Assembly: GCA_017958015.1 (NCBI GenBank)
Contig: JAGDDM010000277.1
Location: 1-5,463 of the forward strand
Reading direction: 5' to 3'
From: Abditibacteriota bacterium
Lineage (GTDB): Bacteria; Armatimonadota; UBA5829
DNA length: 5,463 bases
Shown here: positions 1 to 4,653 of the stretch, piece by piece
How positions within the stretch are numbered: the stretch's first letter is position 1
Layout: every line of letters starts with the position of its first letter
Notes under the pieces: model-generated
What the model was told of the DNA's origin: nothing
Databases searched by the model: none
Seen by the model: only the letters and a program-made list of their open reading frames with translations
Position numbers and translations under genes: made by a program

Positions 1-387
1 CTTGTTTTCGGTGTGTTCTCCATGATTAACCCGGGCTACCACATCATGAGTCTCGTGGACCACTTCACCAACGATTTCAATTTGGTGCTGGCGGGTATAG
101 CGGAGACTCTCGTTATAGGTTGGGTTTACGGCGCGGAGAAGCTGCGGCAGCACGTGAACCGGGGCTGCAATATACGCTTCGGGAAGATTTGGAATGTGTG
201 CGTCAGCTACATCTATCCCGCGGTTCTCATGTGTACCTGCTGCGGGTTTATCTACGAAAACCTGCGGCATCCCTTCGGCGGTTACCCCCGGGCGGCGATT
301 CATATCTTCGGATGGGGTACCGTGGCCTTTTCCCTTATCTGCTCCTTCGTGTTCGGAGCGGTTCGGGACGGAAAGGAGGCGGAATAA
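1..387 (+). CDS. Sodium-dependent transporter, NSS/SNF family (C-terminal fragment)
   Basis: This is the last 128 residues of an inner-membrane symporter that uses the sodium gradient to import an amino acid or related solute. The reading frame is open from base 1, so the gene starts upstream of the window; the GTG at 13 is not a real start. The visible part matches the end of bacterial NSS proteins. Residues 15-50 fit TM10, with a V-D-H-F segment followed by the hallmark G-W-V-Y-G-A-E-K-L-R-x-H-V-N. Two more hydrophobic segments (about 63-82 and 101-119) fit TM11 and TM12, and a short charged tail ends in KEAE. The substrate-binding helices TM1, TM3, TM6 and TM8 are missing, so the substrate cannot be guessed. 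Its stop codon overlaps the next start codon (TAATG). A second, clearly different NSS gene lies at 1846-3342 on the other strand, so this is not a simple tandem duplicate. Confidence 0.85.
   Translation, partial: LVFGVFSMINPGYHIMSLVDHFTNDFNLVLAGIAETLVIGWVYGAEKLRQHVNRGCNIRFGKIWNVCVSYIYPAVLMCTCCGFIYENLRHPFGGYPRAAIHIFGWGTVAFSLICSFVFGAVRDGKEAE
373..379 (+). promoter_or_regulatory. Ribosome binding site AAGGAGG for the 387 start
   Basis: A perfect Shine-Dalgarno AAGGAGG lies inside the last codons of the transporter gene, 7 nt before ATG 387. It decides the start of the next gene and rules out the much earlier in-frame start at 120. Confidence 0.8.
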
Positions 388-806
388 TGACAATGATGTG
401 GACCGTATGGCCGGCGAGAACAAATCCTTTTCGGACGTGTGTGGCCGTATCGGCGATTTTGTTCGTGTTTTTCTGCGGATGCCACACGCTGCCCGTAATC
501 GGGGCCACGCTCGCCACCTTTGTTATGGCTATGTCCCTGGACAGTTTTTTCCTGCCAAGTTCCTGCATACTGACCGAAGAGGGAGCCGTTATCAGCGTGT
601 TCATCTTCAGGTCCAGGGCCGTGAAATGGGAAGACGTGCGGAGGGTTTACATTGACAAAGAGGGTCTGAAGCTGAGCACTCTGGACCACCGCACCCGCCT
701 CGAGGCCTTCAGCGGGATGTACTTACCCTTCGGCGAGGAGGACCCGGAGAAGATAAAAGATTTTGTGAGGAAGCATGCCGGATTATCCCAACATAGACCT
801 GAGTGA
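387..806 (+). CDS. Small two-TM membrane protein, PH-like (bPH) type, uncharacterised
   Basis: A 139-residue protein of unknown function. After a short N-terminal W-T-V-W-P-A-R stretch come two hydrophobic segments (about residues 18-33 and 36-53), probably a membrane hairpin. A soluble part of about 85 residues follows. It reads as alternating beta strands (I-L-T-E-E-G-A-V-I-S-V-F-I-F-R-S then V-K-W-E-D-V-R-R-V-Y-I-D) and ends in a charged helix (E-E-D-P-E-K-I-K-D-F-V-R-K-H). This arrangement, with a K-W-E-D-V-R-R after a strand pair, resembles small bacterial membrane proteins with a PH-like (bPH/YdbT-type) fold, but I judge this by eye only. The ATG at 387 overlaps the transporter stop by one base and has an ideal ribosome binding site; an ATG at 393 is an alternative. 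The last 32 bases overlap the next gene. The position suggests a helper or regulator of the transporter, which is inference. Confidence 0.75.
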   Translation: MTMMWTVWPARTNPFRTCVAVSAILFVFFCGCHTLPVIGATLATFVMAMSLDSFFLPSSCILTEEGAVISVFIFRSRAVKWEDVRRVYIDKEGLKLSTLDHRTRLEAFSGMYLPFGEEDPEKIKDFVRKHAGLSQHRPE

Positions 807-1080
807 CGAGGAGCGGGATAGGATTCTCGCCCGCTGCGCGGAAAAGGTTGTGAAAGCCGGAATGGCCGCACCGGCCATCCTCTTTGTGGAGATGCATAAG
901 CCCCTGTCCTTTTTGGCGGGACAGGCGGTTATCGTGGGCACGCCCCTTTTCGGAGCCTTGTTCGGCCCCGATAACATGATGAAACTCAGTCAAATCCTCT
1001 CCGACAGATCCAACGCGGAGAGATTTATAAAAAAAATCGAGGAGCTGGTCTCCTCGGAAGAACAGGAGAAAGAAAAATGA
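775..1080 (+). CDS. Uncharacterised 101-residue protein with APAI-x-F-x-E-x-x-KPLSF motif
   Basis: Function unknown. The N-terminus is acidic (S-D-E-E-R-D-R-I-L-A-R). The middle is semi-hydrophobic, with A-P-A-I-L-F-V-E-M-H-K-P-L-S-F at residues 32-46 followed by a possible membrane segment at about 47-64. The C-terminus is a charged helix (S-D-R-S-N-A-E-R-F-I-K-K-I-E-E-L) with a Glu/Lys-rich tail. From memory, small proteins with this motif and an 'L-x-D-R-x-N-x-E-R-x-I-x-x-I-E-x-L' ending occur in several unrelated bacterial phyla; I know no established function. The start is ATG 775 with GAGG at 767-770, a short spacing. It overlaps the previous gene by 32 bp and the next by 4 bp (ATGA), so translation is probably coupled along the operon. 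Codons 86-87 lie in an A8 run that may be a frameshift site. Confidence 0.75.
   Translation: MPDYPNIDLSDEERDRILARCAEKVVKAGMAAPAILFVEMHKPLSFLAGQAVIVGTPLFGALFGPDNMMKLSQILSDRSNAERFIKKIEELVSSEEQEKEK
1017..1056 (+). other. Candidate -1 frameshift element: GGAG, A8 slippery run, hairpin
   Basis: In the frame of the 101-residue gene, GGAG (1017-1020) is followed 8 nt later by eight A's (1029-1036), read as A-AAA-AAA with AAA codons at 1030 and 1033. The perfect inverted repeat CGAGGAG-ctggt-CTCCTCG (1038-1056) follows. The -1 frame from 1035 has no stop and is the frame of the PEP-CTERM gene at 1077, so slippage would fuse the two proteins. The parts resemble the dnaX frameshift signal, but the gap between slippery site and stem (2 nt) is shorter than usual, and chance is possible. 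Confidence 0.3.
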
Positions 1081-1787
1081 AAAAATTATTGCTGATGGCG
1101 GTTCTCGCCCTCGCCGCCGCCTCCGTTACGGCGGACTCCTACTACCAGAACTTCAACGATTCCTCCGACCCCTATCGGAACACGTGGAAGATTCTCACCA
1201 CCGGCGGTTTGGTAAATCCCTCCGTCACCCACGGTCTTATCGTGGACCAAAAAAACGTTCTGGCCGTCACCGGCACTCTGCCGGGAATGAATATTACCAC
1301 CGATTCCGCCCTGGCCGTTGAGTGGGCGCCCTATGTGAACGGCACCGACCTCTATCTCACCAACGAGAATATGGCCTACTACGCTTCTCTCGCCAACTCC
1401 GGTATCGCCGTGGCGCTTTCAAGCACCAACCATCAGGGCTACACCGCCTTGCTCACTCCCTACGGCTACGTACCCTCCGACGACAACGACGCCGTCATAA
1501 TGGCCTACATCTTCGACCCGGACCACGTTACCTTCTACAACGGCACCACCAAGGTCACCGACGCCGCGGAGCTGGCTTCCCTCAGTGACAGCGAGTTCTC
1601 GAACGCCATCGGCATCCGCTTCGGCAAAACCGACTTCTCGCAGATCGGAATCTTCATCGACGCCGTGGGCGTTGTGGAGAACAAAAGCGATCTTACACCC
1701 ACCGAAGTTCCGGAACCGGGAACCTTCGCCTTTGTTCTCACGGGACTTGTCTCTCTCGCGGGAGCGAAGAGAAAAATCGGGAAGTAG
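1077..1787 (+). CDS. PEP-CTERM sorting domain-containing secreted protein
   Basis: A 236-residue exported protein. It has a Sec signal peptide (M-K-K then the hydrophobic L-L-L-M-A-V-L-A-L-A-A-A-S, probably cut after V-T-A near residue 19). A beta-strand-rich body of about 190 residues has many Asn, Thr, Tyr and Gly residues and no cysteine. The PEP-CTERM tail has V-P-E-P-G-T at 211-216, a hydrophobic helix to about residue 230 and a basic K-R-K end. In known systems this tail is recognised and cut by an exosortase (EpsH/XrtA family) in the inner membrane, and such proteins usually go to the surface or extracellular matrix. No exosortase gene lies in the window. I recognise no catalytic domain; the body could be a jelly-roll-like binding fold. 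ATG 1077 overlaps the preceding stop (ATGA) and has AGGAG at 1064-1068, 8 nt upstream. It is the last gene of the operon and is followed by a terminator. Confidence 0.88.
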   Translation: MKKLLLMAVLALAAASVTADSYYQNFNDSSDPYRNTWKILTTGGLVNPSVTHGLIVDQKNVLAVTGTLPGMNITTDSALAVEWAPYVNGTDLYLTNENMAYYASLANSGIAVALSSTNHQGYTALLTPYGYVPSDDNDAVIMAYIFDPDHVTFYNGTTKVTDAAELASLSDSEFSNAIGIRFGKTDFSQIGIFIDAVGVVENKSDLTPTEVPEPGTFAFVLTGLVSLAGAKRKIGK

Positions 1788-1793
1788 ATTTAC

Positions 1794-1829
1794 AAATAAA
1801 AAACCGCCGAGAGGCGGTTTTTTTTATTT
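1794..1829. terminator. Bidirectional intrinsic terminator between converging operons
   Basis: The GC stem CCGCC-gaga-GGCGG (1804-1808 and 1813-1817) extends through A6 on the left and T8 on the right, then AAAT and ATTT. Read on the plus strand it ends the PEP-CTERM operon with a T tract; read on the minus strand it ends the NSS operon whose stop is at 1846. Confidence 0.92.
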
Positions 1830-1845
1830 GTTCCTTTATTCGATA

Positions 1846-3342
1846 TTACGAATTGTCGTTATCTTTGGCGGTGCCGCTTTTCCTTGTAAGCAAAGCCGTG
1901 GCGCAACACATTGCCGCCGTTACAAGGATTTCCGCGCCGATAATGACGGGCTTGGGGAATCCGCCGTAGGGGACCAGGATGTCCTCCGCCACGAAGCCGG
2001 CGAAGATAAAGGTAAAGACAACGGGGCAGACGTATTTAAGGGAGAAAATCCGAAGTTTTCCGCAGCCCGTCTTTTCGTTGAGTTCCTCTATTATGTTCCG
2101 AGCCAGCCAGCCGACGCAAACCACTTCGATGATTGCCATGGCAATCATAAAATAGTTGCCCACGATGCGGTCGATGAGGTCGACCCAGAAGGCTCCCGGG
2201 GTGGTGATGAAAAGGAAACTCACAAGGCAGCTGAGGACGCACACACCGCCGGTGATTTTGCTTTTGGCGAAGCCGAACTTGTCGCAAAGCCCCACGGTGA
2301 GGGCTTCGGTCATGGAGAACACGGAGTCGATGGCCAGAGTGAGGAGCACCAGGAAGAAGCACAGAGAAAAGAAAACCACCGAAATGTGTCCCCCGGGCAT
2401 TTCCGCCAGGGCCGTGGGATAGGTGACGAAGGTGAGCATTATGCCGCCGATGTCGAGTTTGTCGATGGGAGTGCCGGAGGTGTGGGCCAAGTATCCCAAG
2501 GTGGCGAATGCCGCCACGCCGGCAATCATGCTGATAAGCAGATCGGAAAACCCGATTATGGCGCAGTCCCGGGGCGTATTCTCATCTTCCGGAAGATAGC
2601 TGCCGTATGCGGTCATTACGCCGGCGGCAAGGCTCAGGCTGAAGAACACCTGGCCGAAGGCGGCGCCCCAAACTTTTATGTTCGCGAGGGCGCCCCAATC
2701 GGGGGTGACGAGGTGCCGCAGGCCGTCGACGGCGCCGGGAAGGGTCGCCGCTCTGGCGATGAGAATCAAAAGGAAAATAACCGGCAGCGTGACGGTGTAT
2801 TTAACCACGCCGCCCACGGATTTTACGCCTTTGCGGATGCACAGCCACACGAGAGCCCAGGCGAGGATGACTCCCACCGCGAGAGTCGGGTTGACGGAGC
2901 CGGAGAAATCGGTGATGCCGCTTGAGCAGTGAAGGACGTCGCCGAAGAAGATTGCTTTGGCGTCTCCCTGTTCCCACGGACTTTTGAACGACATGGCGGT
3001 GTAGACCAAAACCCACGCGAAAATCACGGCGTAGTAGAAGGATATGACCACCGCCACAAGGGTTTGGAACCAGCCGATAAACTCGTACTTCTTTCCCAGT
3101 TCCGCAAAGACCTTCGGCGCGCCGCCCCTCAGTTTTTTGCCCAGGGCAACTTCCATGGTGAGAACCGGAATGCCGGTAAAGATGAGCGCGATGATATAGG
3201 GAATCAGAAAAGCGCCGCCGCCGTTTTGGTATGCCACTCCGGGAAAACGCCAAGCGTTTCCCAGGCCCACCGCGGAGCCTATGGCCGCGAGAATAAACGT
3301 GGTGTTGTTTTTCCAAGTACCTCTGTTGTTGTTATCCGACAT
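1846..3342 (-). CDS. Sodium-dependent transporter, NSS/SNF family (complete)
   Basis: A full-length (498-residue) inner-membrane sodium symporter of the LeuT-fold neurotransmitter:sodium symporter family, probably importing an amino acid; the substrate is not predictable. TM1 carries the family signature A-A-I-G-S-A-V-G-L-G-N-A-W-R-F-P (19-34), in which G22, A24, V25 and N29 match the LeuT sodium-site residues. It is followed by Y-Q-N-G-G-G-A-F-L-I-P-Y (38-49). E64 lies in TM2, TM6 has G-Q-V-F-F-S-L-S (230-237), and TM8 has D339-S340, the Asp-Ser pair seen at the Na2 site of eukaryotic members. S271 and D267 in TM7 lie near the chloride-site region. The protein shows 11-12 membrane segments, as expected. 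It starts 7 nt after the stop of the UbiA-family gene, with only a weak TAGG ribosome binding site, so coupling to that gene is likely. The C-terminus ends in a polar K-D-N-D-N-S just before the shared terminator. Confidence 0.93.
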   Translation of the reverse strand: MSDNNNRGTWKNNTTFILAAIGSAVGLGNAWRFPGVAYQNGGGAFLIPYIIALIFTGIPVLTMEVALGKKLRGGAPKVFAELGKKYEFIGWFQTLVAVVISFYYAVIFAWVLVYTAMSFKSPWEQGDAKAIFFGDVLHCSSGITDFSGSVNPTLAVGVILAWALVWLCIRKGVKSVGGVVKYTVTLPVIFLLILIARAATLPGAVDGLRHLVTPDWGALANIKVWGAAFGQVFFSLSLAAGVMTAYGSYLPEDENTPRDCAIIGFSDLLISMIAGVAAFATLGYLAHTSGTPIDKLDIGGIMLTFVTYPTALAEMPGGHISVVFFSLCFFLVLLTLAIDSVFSMTEALTVGLCDKFGFAKSKITGGVCVLSCLVSFLFITTPGAFWVDLIDRIVGNYFMIAMAIIEVVCVGWLARNIIEELNEKTGCGKLRIFSLKYVCPVVFTFIFAGFVAEDILVPYGGFPKPVIIGAEILVTAAMCCATALLTRKSGTAKDNDNS

Positions 3343-3349
3343 ATGAAAC

Positions 3350-4207
3350 CTACAAGTATATCGCCGCCAGCGTTACCGCGCCGTAGAGGGCGATGAGGGC
3401 GATGAGAATTTTGTCCCGCAGAACCGTTTCCACCGGGTCGCCGCTCTGTTTGCTTTCGCAGTCGAGGCTGTACTTCATGCATATCACCAGAACCAGAGGC
3501 ACGGTGTAGACGAAGTTTCGGGTGCCCATGCGGGCGACGGTGGCCGGATCAACGGTCCAGAGGGAATAGAACACCAAAGCGCAGGCCATGGTGACGTACA
3601 TGTTTTTGTCCAAAAACTCCCGTGTGTAGCTCTTCAGCACCGTTCTGGAGTCGGTTTCGGCCGCCATTTCCCCCCGGCGTTTGCCCAGACCGAAGAAGAA
3701 TGCGGCGGAGATTACCGTGAGCCACAGCCAGTCGGAAATGGGAGTGCCGGTGACGGCGGAACCGTAGACCACCCGCAGCAGGAAACCGGAAACCAGAACC
3801 GCCACGTCCAAAATGGGCACGTTCTTGAGACCCCGGGAGTAGGCGAAGTTCAGAATGAGGTAGGAAACAAGGCAAATCCAATCCAGGGGGCTCCGGGAGA
3901 TGAAGGCGTTTACGGCGAGGGCGCCAATGACGAGAACCGAGGCGAGGACGGCGGCGGAGTTTTTCGATACTCTGCCGGAGGCGACGGGCCGGTCCTTTTT
4001 GACGGAGTGTTTTTTGTCGTGCTCCGCGTCGCAGATGTCGTTTACGGTGTAGACGGCGGAGGCGGCCAGACAAAAAGCGATAAATCCCCATATCGCTTTC
4101 GTAAACAGCTCCGGAATAAAGAGCTGGCTGTTGAATATTATGGGGAAGAAGATGAGTATATTCTTGACCCAGTGGTGGGGCCGTATGAGTCGAATAAAGT
4201 CTTTCAT
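3350..4207 (-). CDS. UbiA-family prenyltransferase, decaprenyl-phosphate phosphoribosyltransferase-like
   Basis: A 285-residue integral membrane enzyme. The closest recognisable group is 5-phospho-ribosyl-1-pyrophosphate:polyprenyl-phosphate transferase (Rv3806c type, about 300 residues), which moves phosphoribose from PRPP to polyprenyl phosphate to make a lipid-linked pentose donor for cell-surface glycans. The evidence is the start R-P-H-H-W-V-K-N (9-16), the first Asp motif N-D-I-C-D-A-E-H-D (56-64, NDxxDxxxD), D-R-P-V-A-S-G (72-78), Y-S-R-G-L-K-N-V-P-I-L-D-V (123-135), the group-typical F-G-L-G-K-R-R-G-E (172-180) and G-D-P-V-E-T-V-L-R-D (256-265). About eight to nine hydrophobic helices are visible. 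The start at 4207 was chosen because the conserved region begins at once. The frame is open upstream to 4300, but that stretch is Lys/Tyr/Ile-rich, lacks family features and covers the promoter. Another UbiA substrate (a quinone or haem precursor) is less likely. No DprE1/DprE2 partner is in view. Confidence 0.85.
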   Translation of the reverse strand: MKDFIRLIRPHHWVKNILIFFPIIFNSQLFIPELFTKAIWGFIAFCLAASAVYTVNDICDAEHDKKHSVKKDRPVASGRVSKNSAAVLASVLVIGALAVNAFISRSPLDWICLVSYLILNFAYSRGLKNVPILDVAVLVSGFLLRVVYGSAVTGTPISDWLWLTVISAAFFFGLGKRRGEMAAETDSRTVLKSYTREFLDKNMYVTMACALVFYSLWTVDPATVARMGTRNFVYTVPLVLVICMKYSLDCESKQSGDPVETVLRDKILIALIALYGAVTLAAIYL

Positions 4208-4213
4208 GGAAAT

Positions 4214-4242
4214 ATTATACATAATAAGCGTAATTTTTACAA
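4214..4242 (-). promoter_or_regulatory. Promoter of the UbiA-NSS operon, possibly leaderless
   Basis: On the minus strand TTGTAA (4242-4237) and a perfect TATAAT (4219-4214) are 17 bp apart. Only six bases (ATTTCC) separate TATAAT from ATG 4207, so the usual start point falls on the A of the start codon. No Shine-Dalgarno sequence precedes this ATG, which fits a leaderless message. Confidence 0.6.
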
Positions 4243-4243
4243 A

Positions 4244-4284
4244 TCGGAAAGATTTTTTTCGGTAAACTTTACATGTTTCCGAAA
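4244..4284. repeat. Nested inverted repeats over the csp -35 region
   Basis: Three symmetrical pairs overlap here: TCGGAAA (4244-4250) with TTTCCGA (4276-4282), TTTCGG (4257-4262) with CCGAAA (4279-4284), and GTAAA-c-TTTAC (4262-4272), the last covering most of the -35 box. They lie between and over two divergent promoters and could be regulator binding sites. AT-rich DNA gives short repeats easily, so the role is uncertain. Confidence 0.3.
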
Positions 4285-4296
4285 GAATGATATAAT
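4268..4296 (+). promoter_or_regulatory. Strong sigma-70-type promoter of the cold-shock gene
   Basis: TTTACA (4268-4273), a 17-bp spacer and a perfect TATAAT (4291-4296) with an extended TG element (TGaTATAAT from 4288). The predicted start is near 4303, giving a leader of about 45 nt, much shorter than the long leader of E. coli cspA. Confidence 0.82.
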
Positions 4297-4304
4297 ACAA
4301 CTAA

Positions 4305-4320
4305 CGTATGATTTCATACG
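4305..4320 (+). repeat. 16-bp palindrome at the start of the csp transcript
   Basis: CGTATGA-tt-TCATACG is a perfect inverted repeat with 7-bp arms. It begins about 2-3 nt after the predicted transcription start. It could be a repressor operator in DNA, or a small hairpin (6-bp stem, ATTT loop) at the 5' end of the mRNA. It ends 27 nt before the start codon and leaves the ribosome binding site free. Confidence 0.55.
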
Positions 4321-4347
4321 AATATTTCAAGGAAAAGGGATTGCAAG

Positions 4348-4551
4348 ATGCTCACAGGAAAAGTAAAGTGGTTCGATGACGCCAAAGGCTACGGGTTCAT
4401 TGCGCTTGAAGGCAGCAAGGATGTGTTTGTGCATTTCTCCGAAATTCAAATGAACGGCCGCAAAACTTTGGTCGAGAACCAAAACGTTGAATTCGAGATG
4501 GGTGAAGGCCCCAAAGGCCTCCAGGCAATCAACGTTTCCGTTGTGGATTAA
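4348..4551 (+). CDS. Cold-shock domain protein (CspA family)
   Basis: A 67-residue single cold-shock domain, the usual length of CspA-type proteins. These five-stranded beta barrels bind single-stranded RNA and DNA and keep mRNA unfolded, in the cold or as general RNA chaperones. All landmarks are present: G-K-V-K-W-F (4-9), RNP1 K-G-Y-G-F-I (13-18), RNP2 D-V-F-V-H-F (25-30), and the ending E-G-P-K-G-L-Q-A-I-N-V. AAGGGA at 4335-4340, 7 nt before ATG 4348, serves as ribosome binding site, with AAGGA at 4329 as a second option. The gene has its own strong promoter and terminator and so is a single-gene unit. Which paralogue (cold-induced or constitutive) cannot be told from sequence; the short leader without an obvious cold-box argues mildly against classic cspA-type leader control. 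Confidence 0.96.
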   Translation: MLTGKVKWFDDAKGYGFIALEGSKDVFVHFSEIQMNGRKTLVENQNVEFEMGEGPKGLQAINVSVVD

Positions 4552-4562
4552 CGCTAAACCCG

Positions 4563-4600
4563 AGCGAGACCCCGCCATCGGCGGGGCTCTTGCTTTTTTT
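4563..4600 (+). terminator. Intrinsic terminator after the cold-shock gene
   Basis: CCCCGCC-atc-GGCGGGG (4570-4576 and 4580-4586) is a perfect 7-bp GC stem. It is extended by GAG/CTC and AGC/GCT pairs with small bulges and is followed by seven T's (4594-4600). Confidence 0.93.
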
Positions 4601-4621
4601 GTCACAAAAGAGTAATATAAT
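4599..4621 (+). promoter_or_regulatory. Likely promoter of cstA
   Basis: A perfect TATAAT lies at 4616-4621, 32 nt before the cstA start codon. At the usual 17-bp distance there is only the T-tract of the preceding terminator. TTGTCA at 4599-4604 is a good -35 match but only 11 bp away. The -10 is convincing; the -35 is weak, so an activator may be needed. The cstA ribosome binding site ACGGAG is at 4641-4646, 7 nt before ATG 4654. Confidence 0.5.
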
Positions 4622-4653
4622 AGGGTAATATTTTGTTTTAACGGAGTTCTGTC

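Noticed and set aside
120..386. Upstream extension of the 387-806 gene to the start codon at 120
   Set aside because: The extension overlaps the transporter's last helices in another frame, is Arg-rich with no family features, and the perfect AAGGAGG points to ATG 387.
1585..2925. Long open frame of 446 codons on the plus strand, covering the end of the PEP-CTERM gene and most of the NSS gene
   Set aside because: It reads the opposite strand of the NSS gene, has a low-complexity His/Asp/Gly-rich translation without recognisable domains, and runs through the terminator at 1800.
1..3342. The two NSS transporters as a recent tandem or inverted duplication
   Set aside because: Their C-terminal regions are only distantly alike, and their flanking genes and orientations differ.
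3549..4091. 180-codon minus-strand frame inside the UbiA gene
   Set aside because: It is Arg/His/Gly-rich and overlaps a gene with clear family motifs in another frame.
4208..4300. N-terminal extension of the UbiA-family protein to 4300
   Set aside because: The 31 extra residues match no UbiA N-terminus, and the stretch contains the promoter elements of this gene and of the divergent cold-shock gene.
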